Positions 1 to 9,723 are shown, counted from the stretch's first letter. The stretch: DNA of 40,051 nucleotides from Proteromonas lacertae (GCA_002245135.1 NGBS01001206.1:1-40051), one strand, 5' to 3'. Numbers and translations: made by a program. Notes: generated by a model not told the origin, from the sequence alone.

Positions 1-1224
1 CCTGGTACTTGAGTTCTTTCATCAGCTTCAGGCACTTTACAAGATGACCTTGAATGTATACCGACTCCTTCTTCTTAAGAGTTGATGATATTCCCATGGA
101 GTTGCAATAACTTTTCTTGGAATCCTTAGTTAAGCAGGTGAGTTGGATGTGATCATTAATGGAACCTAGGTACTTCTTAAGGCAGTAAGGACAGAGACCA
201 CAGGAAATGTTCTTATCGGTGACTCTAGCAGCAGTAATCACGGGATTATCAACATCGATCACGTCCATTGGATTAGCAATCACGGTATAATGATATTGAA
301 CTTGATCATCCTCCTCGGCTTCAAGGTAAAGTAAGTGAACAAAACGATCAGGAGAAGTCATCGGTAAAGTACGGCTACTGCGTCTGGCTAATCGTAAATG
401 CGATCCCTTCAATTGATAGATGTGAACACCACACATTATTGTTCTCTTCAAAGGAGTCGATGAGTCTGAAAGATGATATTGGATTTGCTATAGGGTGTTG
501 GTAGTTAATGATGTACTTGCTCAAGTACTTGGAGTACATCTCAGGATTCTCAATGGCTGCGTTCTTACTGAGTTGATGATGATGAAGAGCTGCGATTGCG
601 GAGTAAGCAAAGCTGAACATAGCAATACGTACATTTATAATACTGCTAGGATCAATCACTTCCTTGGGCACCTCCAGCAGTGCTTCGATGAAATAAACTT
701 TGTTGACCCGTGACTTCTTAGCTGGATGATCCTCAGCTGCCTTATGAAGTTCCTTATGTGATCTCTTGACCTTACCTTCGGAGGATGAATCTACCAGTGG
801 TGTGTAGTTGCTTACCTGGGATAGTTGAGAAGCTAAATTGAAGTCCCTGGAGGTGTCTTGTTCTATGACTACTTTATCATTCAATGGAGATGTTGCTTGG
901 GTTGGATCCATTTATACTTCACTAGGTAAACGATTTCAACTATTCAAGGCTATCGAAGTTACCAATTGTAAACTCCTGGTTCCACGATTGGTTTCCACGA
1001 TTGATTTACTAATCACCAGCGTAGCAAGGATAGTCAAGAGCGTGATTAGAATCATCACCTCGAGGTAACCAACACTTCTAGATAGCTTCCAGGAGTACCC
1101 GTAAGAGATCGTCTCATAGATAGGTATAGGTAGGTATAGAAATAGCTTACAGGAGTTCCCGTAGGGAAGATGACCCCGTTGAGAAGTAGACCCCGTTAGG
1201 AGGAATCCCGTAGGAACCTTACGT
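1..1224 (-). mobile_element. Polinton-like fossil, family A, left segment
   Basis: The stretch has visibly more G and C than the glycan genes and reads mainly as coding on the minus strand. The distal part (about 1-370) contains a Cys-x2-Cys...His...Cys cluster of the kind found near the N-terminus of Polinton-type DNA polymerases, and 375-911 is an open stretch. The repeat at 1197-1254 recurs at 26389-26446 beside DNA polymerase B remains, so I place both in one family. The element is incomplete here and clearly eroded; the left boundary is outside the window. The family assignment is inference from the zinc cluster, shared end repeat and composition. Confidence 0.45.
375..911 (-). CDS. virus-like ORF in the family A fossil, function unknown
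   Basis: An open stretch of 178 codons beginning with ATG. The first third is polar and low in complexity (Asp, Ser, Lys), with a basic patch resembling a nuclear localisation signal (PAKKSR, about residue 62). A helical, hydrophobic middle and a C-terminal part rich in Asn and Ser follow. No family is recognised. Its position next to a zinc-cluster stretch on the same strand suggests it belongs to the N-terminal or accessory part of a Polinton-like replication gene. It is a fossil fragment and probably not a complete host gene. Confidence 0.35.
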   Translation of the reverse strand: MDPTQATSPLNDKVVIEQDTSRDFNLASQLSQVSNYTPLVDSSSEGKVKRSHKELHKAAEDHPAKKSRVNKVYFIEALLEVPKEVIDPSSIINVRIAMFSFAYSAIAALHHHQLSKNAAIENPEMYSKYLSKYIINYQHPIANPISSFRLIDSFEENNNVWCSHLSIEGIAFTISQTQ

Positions 1225-1254
1225 AAATGGGACTATGGGACATTATCACAGAGT
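1197..1254 (+). repeat. family A end repeat, copy 1
   Basis: About 58 bp match 26389-26446 in the same orientation with only a few differences; the shared core includes taggaggaatcccgtagg. Both copies lie where family A coding remains stop, so this looks like a terminal or subterminal repeat of the element. Copy 1 carries an 11-bp inverted repeat (1224-1234 against 1252-1262, taaatgggact) that could fold into a hairpin. The right arm of this hairpin is missing from copy 2. Confidence 0.6.
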
Positions 1255-1262
1255 CCCATTTA

Positions 1263-2086
1263 TATATTATATATAAATCAACACCTCCTGGGGATGGTAA
1301 CAACGCTGACAATAGTGTTGTGAACCTAAGTCTTCAACAAGAACCACTAACATCTATCATCGATAATGATCCTGAGCTTCAACTTCAACAATAAGAAACA
1401 GACAACTAAACATTATCTGATAATAGTCAATGTTAACAGGGTGATGTCCTTCTAAATTGCCTCCAACAACACCGAGATGTTTACCAAGTACGATACTATG
1501 TGGCTATGGTAACTCAACAAGATCCAACCTTCCCTAAGCATCTTCAGATCATCAACGCTGCCTATGTTTCAACTCCCTGAGTAGATACTCTCAATTCAAC
1601 TTTCTGGAAGAGAGGCAACATTGGTAAAGTCTTAATGTTCTTGCTAGTGATCAAGGATTCAGTTATCTATCCCGGCAAGGAAGTGTCTAGTGATGGAGCT
1701 ACAAGGAGTTGCAAATCAAGGAGTTCAACAACAGTAACCTCAAATACCTCCTCAGAATCCTGAGCAACCAGCAGCTGCTTCAATGACTTCACCATCTTCA
1801 TAATTTCCTAGTACTTAAAGTCTATGTTGTTGTAAGCAAAGTCACCCAAGATAGTAGCTCCTTCCAAGTATGAGGTCATCTCTCCGATCACCGTCCTTTA
1901 GATGATGTTCACGATACCACTTTCATTGACAGTAGCTCCTCGGCCAGTGACCATTCTCTTGCTTTGTCTATTTTGGAGATTGAATAAGCCAAAGTTGCTA
2001 AAGATGAGGAACTCGATGAAATTTTCTTCCTCTTGAACGTATTATAACAACTTCTTATCTATATCAAAACCCCAACAAACATTTAA
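1263..2086 (+). mobile_element. eroded family A-like coding remains
   Basis: Composition is like 1-1224 and unlike the adjoining GT92 gene. Several plus-strand frames read as polar, Gln-, Asn- and Ser-rich protein-like sequence, without a long open frame or a recognised domain. The boundary with the AT-rich glycan block is sharp at about 2070-2086. I take this as degraded virus-like coding material and cannot name its parts. Confidence 0.35.
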
Positions 2087-2101
2087 TTGCATAATCTATA
2101 T

Positions 2102-3259
2102 ATGATAGATCTTTATTTTTATGTTTCTTGTATATGTTTATCTGCAATTCTGTTAGAGATTTTTAATCATAAAACACAGCCAAATGTGTATTATTTAGAA
2201 GCAATAGAGATAAAAAAGAATTTGTATTTAACATCATACTATTATGATAGCAGATTTAAAGCGATTAGATTAATCTTATATAATTACAATAATAGTAATA
2301 TATACAATATATCATGTATATATGAATATCATAGAATAAGCCATATATGTAGAATGGAAGTATATAATAAATTAGCAGAAGATAATACATTAGTTAATAT
2401 TTTAATTTTTATCACTTCTTTTCCTGTAAAAGTCGTATTAAATAACAAAGCTATAATTATTAAAAATAAAAATAAAAATGAAATTCTCAAAAAGTCAAAT
2501 ATTACTGTTTGTATAGGAAAGATGGTTAATTTCTCAGCATACAATATGTTGATTGAAATGATTGAATCTTATCTTTATTTTGGAGTTGATCATTTTGTTA
2601 TTTATAAAACATCTGCTTCAAAAAATGTGAGTAAAGTATTAAACTACTACCAAGAAAAGGGAGTGCTAGATATAGTTAGATGGAAAAATGATTTTGATTT
2701 AAAGTATGCAAAGTATAAAACTTACGGTCAAAGAGTTAAAATAAACGATTGTTTCTACAAAAACTATTATACGACTAACAATATAATAATGACAGATTTA
2801 GATGAATTGCTTTGGCCGAATAATAAATTCACAATTATGGAAATGTTGGAAAATATTGAAAAAGTTAAGAAAAGAAAATATGATGTATATTATTTTCAAG
2901 AGAAAATATTTAAAAGAAATTATATACCATATTTCGATAGATTTGTTCATAACATTGAAGATTGTGATATTTTTGATTATCATGATTGTTGTGATTATAC
3001 TTGGAAATGGCCTAAAATGATAATTAGAAATTTAAAAAGAATTACATCATTAAGTATTCACTGGATTACAGGAAGTTTATATAATTATACTGAAACAAAA
3101 ATCAACAGTAAAATAGGATATATAAGACATACAAGAAGAATTTATCCATATATAATTAGTGGATTAATAGGAAAATGGTCAGTTTGTGAATCTGATATTA
3201 GAGAAGGTATAATCAAAATAAAATCACAACTTGCTAGGTTTATAATTTTAAATAATTAA
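2102..3259 (+). CDS. GT92 family glycosyltransferase (DUF23), Golgi type II
   Basis: A 385-residue protein with an N-terminal signal anchor (about residues 3-21), then a GT92 domain. Visible hallmarks are the entry motif around FSAYNMLIEM (about 145-155), the alternating helix and strand that follow it (YLYFGVDHF), and the metal-binding acidic motif TDLDELLWP (about 227-235). GT92 enzymes of animals add galactose, for example beta-1,4 to core fucose in nematodes; the exact acceptor here is unknown. I chose the first ATG at 2102, which directly precedes the anchor. An upstream in-frame TTG at 2087 is less likely. It is the first gene after the virus-like fossil, and no intron is needed. Confidence 0.85.
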   Translation: MIDLYFYVSCICLSAILLEIFNHKTQPNVYYLEAIEIKKNLYLTSYYYDSRFKAIRLILYNYNNSNIYNISCIYEYHRISHICRMEVYNKLAEDNTLVNILIFITSFPVKVVLNNKAIIIKNKNKNEILKKSNITVCIGKMVNFSAYNMLIEMIESYLYFGVDHFVIYKTSASKNVSKVLNYYQEKGVLDIVRWKNDFDLKYAKYKTYGQRVKINDCFYKNYYTTNNIIMTDLDELLWPNNKFTIMEMLENIEKVKKRKYDVYYFQEKIFKRNYIPYFDRFVHNIEDCDIFDYHDCCDYTWKWPKMIIRNLKRITSLSIHWITGSLYNYTETKINSKIGYIRHTRRIYPYIISGLIGKWSVCESDIREGIIKIKSQLARFIILNN

Positions 3260-3352
3260 AATCTATAAATATAAAATTCAATAATTAATTTAGTACAGTG
3301 TTTTACAATAGTAATGATATACAATATTTCATAATTCTTATAAATAAACTGT

Positions 3353-4255
3353 CTAAATTTTCCATCTACTGTGATTGATTTTAGAGCTTTTATTAATATA
3401 ATGTAAATATGAAGGAGGTATTTTTTCAGGATTTATATACCAGTCTGTGTGTAAAATAGAATATGGAGGCAAAGATCTATATGTATTACCTTTAAATCTT
3501 CCAAACATAGAAGTACTTCTTCTTAATTGAAATGTTGTGTCAATATCACATTGAACTAATGAATAATATTTATTTTTCCATATTATCTCATAATGAGTCT
3601 TAGATATTGCTTTATTTTGTTCATAAAAGAAGTAGTTGGATAGAGGATAGTAGTTTGGTAAATTGCTTACTACTATTGAAGGTCCAATAACATCTATTCC
3701 TTTGCATCTATCAAGAATGTATATATAAAAATGTAGTATATCATAAGGAGCAGTAATTAATGAAATATCACAATCAGTTAATATATAATACTTAAAGTGA
3801 TTAGTTTGAGTTATATTTTTAATAATAAAAGGTAATTCATTATTCACCATTTTAAACCAGTTCTTAGTTTTAAGTTTGATGAAAATGATTTCATTTAATT
3901 CAATTAGATTTTTTAAATAGTTTTCAGTTTGTTGATAAGTTGTAAAATGATCAAGTATATATATTAATAGTTTATATTTTCTTTTTAAATGTTTAATGTT
4001 CTTTAGCAAAATTTTAAGAGAAAATAGTCTATCTCGGCTTAGTATAAATATAGGTATAATTGAATTATAGAAATAATTATTTATTTTGCTAAAATTACAT
4101 TTTAACTTGTTATATACATTAATATTTTGGTTAAATATATTTAAATATACATATTCATTATTTTGATTTACCTTTAGACTAATTTTTGGTTTGTATTCAT
4201 AATTATATAATATTATAGAAAGAAATATAATATTCAATATAAAAAATATGATCAT
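3353..4255 (-). CDS. GT-A type glycosyltransferase, Golgi type II
   Basis: A 300-residue protein with an N-terminal anchor (about 2-20), short stem and a GT-A-like domain. The domain opens with IPIFILSRDR (about 68-77), typical of GT2-like folds. It has a DxD-like motif, LTDCDIS (about 157-163), and a later aromatic-rich acceptor region ending in HTDWYINPEKIPPSY, a layout seen in several poorly characterised animal and bacterial transferases. The substrate cannot be told from sequence. It converges on the GT92 gene (93 bp between stops) and diverges from the HtrL-like gene (140 bp between starts). It is intronless and looks intact. Confidence 0.7.
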   Translation of the reverse strand: MIIFFILNIIFLSIILYNYEYKPKISLKVNQNNEYVYLNIFNQNINVYNKLKCNFSKINNYFYNSIIPIFILSRDRLFSLKILLKNIKHLKRKYKLLIYILDHFTTYQQTENYLKNLIELNEIIFIKLKTKNWFKMVNNELPFIIKNITQTNHFKYYILTDCDISLITAPYDILHFYIYILDRCKGIDVIGPSIVVSNLPNYYPLSNYFFYEQNKAISKTHYEIIWKNKYYSLVQCDIDTTFQLRRSTSMFGRFKGNTYRSLPPYSILHTDWYINPEKIPPSYLHYINKSSKINHSRWKI

Positions 4256-4395
4256 TATAATCAGGATACTATCAAAGTTAGCTAGGTTAAAAAGTATTAT
4301 TTGGTTGTATTTCCTATTATTTTACTTTTATCTACGCTTTGTCATATTATTAATTAAGATATACAAAAATATATAAAAATATCTAATTAAGAATA

Positions 4396-5319
4396 ATGAT
4401 AATGAAATATTTGATTTTAATATTATTCTTTTCTTTGTATAGTATATTATTATATTTGTATATATCACTAATGTATATAACATATGAGTATATTTTTATT
4501 ACATGTTATTTTCAAGACGAAAAGATAAATAATAGAAAAGTACATAGTTTAGAGAATTATAAAAAATGGATAGATACTTTCTTCAAGAATGTTAAAAAGA
4601 ATGTGATTGTATTTACAGACAATAGAAAATTATTACAACAATATAAACCTTTAAGAATATTTTATTACAATAGTATTGAAGAAGTTCCAATTAATATCAA
4701 CAAGTCTAATCTTTATAAGTATCAAATGAAAATAGAGCCATGTGTATATGAAAGAAGTTGGAGAAGTAAAATGATATGGAATTCTAAGCTATATTTTATG
4801 AAAATTGCAATTAATTATTACTATTCTCCAACATATATATGGATTGACATAGGATGCATGAGATACCAACAGAATTATATTAATTTACCTGATTTAAAAA
4901 AAATAAAACAACTATCATCTAATAATGAAATGAATTTCTTTATAACTAGAAGAAATTCATTTATTCCAGAGAAAATACTAAGTTATAAGTGCTTATATAT
5001 AATTGCAACATCATTTTTTGGTTCAAAACTTGCTGTAGAAAAATTCGCTAAAGCATTTTATAATGTTTTGGATGAGTATCTGCTACATAAAATATATTTT
5101 GGAACAGAACAAAACCTCTTCGATTATATTACATTAAAATATTACAATAATTCTTTAATCTATCCTTTATATCTATCTAAATGTAATGAAAGAAGTACAT
5201 TTTGGGAATTCTTAAAATATTATTCAAATTATAAATGTTCAGAAACAATTATTCCATTTAAATATTATACTAATATAAAGTATATGTCAATTAAATACAC
5301 AATAAAATGTAATTGTTAA
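4396..5319 (+). CDS. HtrL/YibB-like protein, putative glycosyltransferase
   Basis: A 307-residue protein with an N-terminal anchor (about 5-30), then a domain resembling HtrL/YibB, a family shared by bacterial surface-polysaccharide loci and nematodes. Visible features are the opening ITCYFQDE (about 35-42), NYKKWIDTF (about 55-63), the strand VIVFTDN (about 71-77), and the hallmark WIDIGCMR (about 149-156) with its Asp and Cys. The family is thought to transfer sugars, but the reaction is not established. It converges on the next gene with 51 bp between stops. It is complete, intronless and matches its neighbours in base composition. Confidence 0.72.
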   Translation: MIMKYLILILFFSLYSILLYLYISLMYITYEYIFITCYFQDEKINNRKVHSLENYKKWIDTFFKNVKKNVIVFTDNRKLLQQYKPLRIFYYNSIEEVPININKSNLYKYQMKIEPCVYERSWRSKMIWNSKLYFMKIAINYYYSPTYIWIDIGCMRYQQNYINLPDLKKIKQLSSNNEMNFFITRRNSFIPEKILSYKCLYIIATSFFGSKLAVEKFAKAFYNVLDEYLLHKIYFGTEQNLFDYITLKYYNNSLIYPLYLSKCNERSTFWEFLKYYSNYKCSETIIPFKYYTNIKYMSIKYTIKCNC

Positions 5320-5370
5320 TTACATATTATTAATTTAATATGAATATATGAATATTATTTTGATTAATAC

Positions 5371-6129
5371 CTAGTATAGATAGATTTTACATAATCCTAA
5401 TTTTGTTGATTTTATCCCTATATGTTCATATTTAATTCCTCGATGTTGATCATTGTTACTGAATAAGAAAGCTAAATATAATTTTCTTTTCAAAAAATAT
5501 AATCCTGTTTTATATTCTGATATATATACATTTATCATTTTTAATATTCTACTCTTATACACTGTAGGGCCATTCAAAAAATTTCTATTTTCATAAGGAT
5601 TAATTAGTTTTATCATATTCATTTTTTCATTATTTATTATTATTGAAGAATAACTTCCATTCTTTACAACCATTTTTCTTAGTATAACTCCATATATATT
5701 TTTTGATAAAGATAATGCTGTAATTGAATCCTCCAAAAAATTGTGTCTAGTATAATTATATATTTCTTTGTTTATAATCCAATCTTCTTCTAGCAAAAAG
5801 ACATAATTATAATAAATGTAAGAGAATAGGATTTTAAACGAGTATTCATAATTCTTGGGGCTTATAAAAAAGGTATTTCTTAAATTATAATTAGTTCTTA
5901 TTATGTATCTTTCTAAAGTACCTTGATCAATAAATATAATTGTATACTCTAATTTTTGGTCATATTTCAGTAAATGTGAATATAAAGAGAATAATGTTTT
6001 ATTTAAATAAGTATATCTATTACATGCAGTTATCATTATTTGAATTGTTGTGTAGTAACTTAAATGAAATATATTTAGAAAAATTAACGATTCTAAAATA
6101 CAAAATATAACTGATATATATATAAACAT
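5371..6129 (-). CDS. GT2-like glycosyltransferase, Golgi type II
   Basis: A 252-residue protein with an N-terminal anchor (about 2-22), directly followed by a GT-A entry motif, IQIMITACNRYTYLNKTLFSL (split here at ACNR, about 30-50). An acidic metal-site motif FLLEEDW lies at about 110-116 and the C-terminal EHIGIKSTK at about 235-243. EHIG near the end resembles transferases that read a His-Ile-Gly motif late in the fold. It is shorter than most family members. Donor and acceptor are unknown. The start codon is certain because an upstream FkbM gene begins 23 bp away on the opposite strand. Confidence 0.65.
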   Translation of the reverse strand: MFIYISVIFCILESLIFLNIFHLSYYTTIQIMITACNRYTYLNKTLFSLYSHLLKYDQKLEYTIIFIDQGTLERYIIRTNYNLRNTFFISPKNYEYSFKILFSYIYYNYVFLLEEDWIINKEIYNYTRHNFLEDSITALSLSKNIYGVILRKMVVKNGSYSSIIINNEKMNMIKLINPYENRNFLNGPTVYKSRILKMINVYISEYKTGLYFLKRKLYLAFLFSNNDQHRGIKYEHIGIKSTKLGLCKIYLY

Positions 6130-6152
6130 AATTAATTATCATCACAATAAAT
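6130..6152. promoter_or_regulatory. 23-bp divergent start-codon spacer
   Basis: Only 23 bp, nearly all A and T, separate the ATG of the minus-strand GT2-like gene from the ATG of the plus-strand FkbM gene. Any promoter and 5' leader of each gene must therefore overlap the coding sequence of the other. The spacing is seen directly; its regulatory role is inference. Confidence 0.5.
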
Positions 6153-6995
6153 ATGAAAATTGTAATTTTGTGGTATGTAATTTTATTTATTAATTTAATG
6201 TATATATCTCTATACTTTTACACATTCAACTCATTTGAATGTTGTAATATAAAGAAATACAACCAAATTTCATATTATGATTTAGGTTCAAACAATGGAG
6301 ACTCATTATTATGGCTTTTCGGATATAAAAATAGAAACAATTCATATCATGTGCCTTATCCTTTTTTTCAACATTTTCCAACTAATAAAGTAACTGTACA
6401 TGTATTTGAAGCAAATCCTCTTTTATGTAATTTTATAGAAGAGAATGTTGATTTTTTAAAAACAGTAACAAATATGTGTAATTTTTATGTTAACTGTCCT
6501 GTTGTTGTATCAAATAGAAGCGGATTTATAAATTTCAAATCCACTTCAGGAACATTAGGAAGTTCTGCATATTATAATAAATCAGAAAGAGGTGCTAAAA
6601 TAATGAAAATAAGATCAATCGATATAGTAAGTTATTTTATGTTACATATAAGGCATAATGATTTTAACATTTTAAAATTTGATATAGAAGGTGAAGAATA
6701 TTACATGATTCCTAGAATGATTAAAGAAAATATTCTCCATTGCTTTGATTTAGTGTTTTCAGAATTTCATCCTTTCATAAATAATCCTGTAGGTATTGAA
6801 GAATCTTATAAAATATTCAATAATTTCAAAAATTATATGATTGAAAATATGATACCATATTTTGAAGAATATAATATTAGCAAAGATTTAATGAAAATAT
6901 ATCATGCAAAAATTAATTTATTATACAATTTTAGAAAAGATATATTTAATGAGTATAAATCAGAAATAATTAATAATAATTTCATTCATCTCTAA
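6153..6995 (+). CDS. FkbM family methyltransferase, membrane-anchored
   Basis: A 280-residue protein with an N-terminal anchor (about 4-24), then a class I SAM-dependent methyltransferase of FkbM type. The SAM-binding motif YYDLGSNNGDS is at about 42-52, the second acidic strand VHVFEANPLLCN at about 82-93, and the family motif KFDIEGEEY at about 175-183. FkbM enzymes O-methylate sugars or polyketides. In a glycan gene block with Golgi anchors, sugar O-methylation is the natural guess, as in mollusc and nematode glycans. It ends just before an intergenic stretch with no gene. Confidence 0.8.
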   Translation: MKIVILWYVILFINLMYISLYFYTFNSFECCNIKKYNQISYYDLGSNNGDSLLWLFGYKNRNNSYHVPYPFFQHFPTNKVTVHVFEANPLLCNFIEENVDFLKTVTNMCNFYVNCPVVVSNRSGFINFKSTSGTLGSSAYYNKSERGAKIMKIRSIDIVSYFMLHIRHNDFNILKFDIEGEEYYMIPRMIKENILHCFDLVFSEFHPFINNPVGIEESYKIFNNFKNYMIENMIPYFEEYNISKDLMKIYHAKINLLYNFRKDIFNEYKSEIINNNFIHL

Positions 6996-7222
6996 ACATA
7001 GTAGATAAAAATATCATATAATTTTGTTTAAATAATTAATAGTAGATAAAAAATATTAATTCTTAAGAGCTGGAAAGTCTGATACCCATTGCACCATCTC
7101 CTATCTATCCACTATGAAGAACCTTTGATTTAGTTACTAGTATTAATGAATGATTACTTATACCTGTCTAAAAAAGAAATAAAAAAGTTGAATTGAGTGA
7201 GGTTTGATCAGATTTTTATCTT
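6996..7222. other. gene-free spacer
   Basis: AT-rich DNA with no open frame of note. On the minus strand, 7068-7110 resembles the D-arm and anticodon half of a tRNA (ggtgcaatgggta followed by cagacttt), but no matching T-arm or acceptor closes it, so I do not call a tRNA. From about 7180 composition changes to the more GC-rich family A type. Confidence 0.3.
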
Positions 7223-7867
7223 TTAGTCTTCTGAATCACGTTCCTTATCCGTAGATGCGTTTACTACTACTTCTGATGACTTCGCCGGGTAAGGAGTTGC
7301 TTCAGAAGCTAGATTCAGATGCTTTGCTGGAGGATCACTTGAAGCAGCTCGCGATGGTACTGAGGGTTTTGTTATCGATATCTTCTTCGGAGGACTACTA
7401 AGCTGTTTTTGTCTCCTCATTGATTCTATCCTGAGCCGGTGATGATCTTCATATTGTCTTAAGCGATGATACAGACTCAAGAGACAGCACATCGGAAGTG
7501 ACTTTACCTTTGGATCTACGTGAAAGTTGATATGTCCATCTTTGATAGATAAAACTATCTTGGCCTGGCAAGACTTCTCTTTGAGGTGAACAGCATCACA
7601 TGGAAATGAAATAATCTTATCGAACATCCCATCATGGTCGATTAGATCATTGTTGTCCTTGACTGTCTTAATAATCTCATGTATACTGTGTTGTATAAGC
7701 TGATTAATTATATCCCTTGTTTTATCTCTGGAGTTGATGGAGATGCCTGATTGTTGATTCTTAGTAGGTTTCCCAGATCTACATCTTGGACAACATAGAT
7801 AATAGTCTCCATTGGGCTTTAACATCATCGATGAAGCGAAGCGCATATGGCATCTACTGCAGGACAT
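7223..7867 (-). CDS. zinc-ribbon protein, probably from a virus-like element
   Basis: 214 residues starting at the ATG before an N-terminal zinc ribbon. The pairs are CSRCHMRF (about 3-10) and CCPRC (about 25-29), spaced by a loop with Asn-Gly-Asp-Tyr-Tyr. The rest is helical and polar with basic patches, and the C-terminal 60 residues are Pro-, Ser- and Ala-rich and probably disordered. This ribbon resembles those of small regulators in large DNA viruses and Polinton-like elements. Composition is more GC-rich than the glycan genes and like family A. The function is unknown. Confidence 0.5.
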   Translation of the reverse strand: MSCSRCHMRFASSMMLKPNGDYYLCCPRCRSGKPTKNQQSGISINSRDKTRDIINQLIQHSIHEIIKTVKDNNDLIDHDGMFDKIISFPCDAVHLKEKSCQAKIVLSIKDGHINFHVDPKVKSLPMCCLLSLYHRLRQYEDHHRLRIESMRRQKQLSSPPKKISITKPSVPSRAASSDPPAKHLNLASEATPYPAKSSEVVVNASTDKERDSED

Positions 7868-7882
7868 AATCTAGGCTGTGAG

Positions 7883-8050
7883 TTAAGCGTTCTCTTCCAA
7901 GGCTTTACGTTCTTCATGGCATCGGGCTATTGTCTTCTGCTTTGCCTTTCGTAATAGAGCTCTACAAGAACTACAACAGCTGTATGCTCTTCCATCAGCT
8001 TCAGATTGGAACTCCTTCTTACATCTACTACTTTTGACGATGGATTGCAT
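7883..8050 (-). CDS. 55-residue zinc-ribbon protein
   Basis: A short complete frame from ATG to TAA directly upstream (on the minus strand) of the 214-residue zinc-ribbon gene, with 15 bp between them. It has the same ribbon type: SRCKKEF, a loop with Asp-Gly-Arg-Ala-Tyr, then CCSSCRALLRK. A basic, Glu-rich helix ends it. The similar ribbons suggest duplication or a pair acting together. It is too short for a domain call beyond the zinc ribbon. Confidence 0.5.
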   Translation of the reverse strand: MQSIVKSSRCKKEFQSEADGRAYSCCSSCRALLRKAKQKTIARCHEERKALEENA

Positions 8051-8718
8051 GGTTACCAATTAAGTATAAAAATAACTAGAAATATCTTAATGCCTTGAGT
8101 GACTATAATAATAGACTGTGTATTTACATTATGATGTTGACATCCTCATAGTTAATGTCTCTTTTCCTAGAAATAAGTTCTTACTCATATCTAGGAATGA
8201 TGATTAGTAGAAAGTCTGTAACTGGTTACTACATACTGATCACTTAGATAAGCTATTGGAATTTAGCAACTAAGTCCAGGATCTATTTTCTATGTCCCTA
8301 TTTTTAAACCTTCCTAACGATGTCCTTAAGTCCGGCCAGTTGATCTCATTCCAGTGTTAGGGTATCTGGTACTGTACTTTATAGTGAACTGTTGATTACA
8401 GATTCATCTCAATTCATTTTTTTCTTTAGAATTCGGATCTTAGAAGTTGAGGGCGATCTCCTGAGTTGATGAGGCAAGGCTATGTAGGAGGTGGTTCAGA
8501 TATAAGCAGTAGCTGTACTGGGGTTCGAACCCGGAGGGGATGGGATGTTGGTACCTGGTCTGCCCACTAGCATTTTATAGTTTAAATGACATATATCATC
8601 CCATAATAAATAATGTTCAAAATGTAATATTCACATATGTTGAAGAAGAAATAAATATAATAAACCAACCAAAAGTTCAAATGTATTTTTGCTTTTAAAA
8701 TTCTTATAATCTTCTTTG
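8051..8718. other. gene-free stretch with a tRNA T-loop-like sequence
   Basis: No convincing open frame. At about 8520-8545 the sequence ggggttcgaacccgg forms a good T-arm by itself, but I cannot find acceptor, D and anticodon arms with the right spacing on either strand. Composition changes back to AT-rich at about 8575. Confidence 0.3.
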
Positions 8719-9090
8719 CTAAAATTGTAACTCAATATTTTTCATTTCATCGTTGCTAAAGTATAAATTCATATACTCATTTCGATCCAATGTTTCTTGG
8801 TGCTTGATAGAGATTAACTTCTGATTATCAAAATTACACGAAAAACAATGATAAACTGCTGTTGCTGACTTCTCTAATTCGATGTAGTTGAATTGTGGTG
8901 GACTTTGCTTCTTCTTTGATTTTTTGCTGTCATCATAAGCCAAACTTTGAATATACATTTCGTCGCAAAATGTCTTTAAATGCTGGATGTTACGACTCAC
9001 TTTCTGATAGAACTCATAAGCCTGTCCCTTTAATGGAAGCTGGGAGCATAATTCTGAATTGGTTGGTTGTTTGACTCTGTCTGCTGGCAT
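8719..9090 (-). CDS. hypothetical 123-residue protein
   Basis: ATG to stop, 123 residues, mostly helical, with a basic stretch DDSKKSKKKQSPP (about 53-65) and two Cys in YHCFSC (about 80-85). No signal or membrane segment. No family recognised. It is the last of four minus-strand ORFs that follow one another with short gaps, so the set may have been one transcription cluster of a virus-like element. I cannot say whether it is still expressed. Confidence 0.4.
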   Translation of the reverse strand: MPADRVKQPTNSELCSQLPLKGQAYEFYQKVSRNIQHLKTFCDEMYIQSLAYDDSKKSKKKQSPPQFNYIELEKSATAVYHCFSCNFDNQKLISIKHQETLDRNEYMNLYFSNDEMKNIELQF

Positions 9091-9339
9091 TTTTGATTGA
9101 ATGATTGAATAATTAATTTTCTATTAAAGTAAAAAAATGAAAAAAATAAAATACTGAAAATGAGTAAGAAAAGTGTGAATGAAAAAAAAACGGTTTTTCT
9201 TTATGCAATTTTTAAAGGGGGGTACAAAAAATAACTTTCAAAATCAAATACGAAAGAAGACTATATAAAATTAAATATTTATGAATGGTTTTTGAATTTC
9301 AATCTCAGGTTTATTAATAGGAATAATTTCTATTTCTGT

Positions 9340-9660
9340 TTATAATGGTTCTTCATCTTCATTATCACTAGCATTTCTAGAATTTATTCTACTATTTTCA
9401 GGTGTTAAAGTAAATGGAATAGCAGAAACAATAGTAGATTTACCTAAAGCTCTATTTATTACAGGTTCTGGTTCATTTAATATCTCAGTGATTTCTGCTG
9501 GACAATATCTATGATATAACCATACTACAATTTTTTTAACTTTATAAAGAATCCATAATAACATACATACAAAAAATATAAGACCTTCTTGCTTTAGACT
9601 TGTTAATGTATCATTCATATCTTTAAGCATAGTTGAATATTGTGTATTAATAAATGACAT
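9340..9660 (-). CDS. hypothetical 106-residue membrane protein
   Basis: One clear membrane segment (about residues 28-50, LIFFVCMLLWILYKV and following), a short amphipathic N-terminus, and an acidic, Ser-rich C-terminal tail ending in DNEDEEPL. This size and layout fit a small single-pass membrane protein; such proteins are common in virus-like elements but also elsewhere. It is 63 bp downstream of the zinc-finger ORF on the same strand. No homology recognised. Confidence 0.45.
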   Translation of the reverse strand: MSFINTQYSTMLKDMNDTLTSLKQEGLIFFVCMLLWILYKVKKIVVWLYHRYCPAEITEILNEPEPVINRALGKSTIVSAIPFTLTPENSRINSRNASDNEDEEPL

Positions 9661-9723
9661 TTTATGTGAAATTATTTATATATAAAAACGCATAGAAATA
9701 TAAAAATGAATTTTAAACCAAAG

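Noticed and set aside
495-1068. Plus-strand open frames in the family A segment
   Set aside because: They overlap the longer minus-strand frame, show low-complexity content and no domain; best explained as shadows.
8490-8580. Complete tRNA gene around the ttcgaa T-arm
   Set aside because: No acceptor, D or anticodon arms with the correct spacing could be found on either strand.
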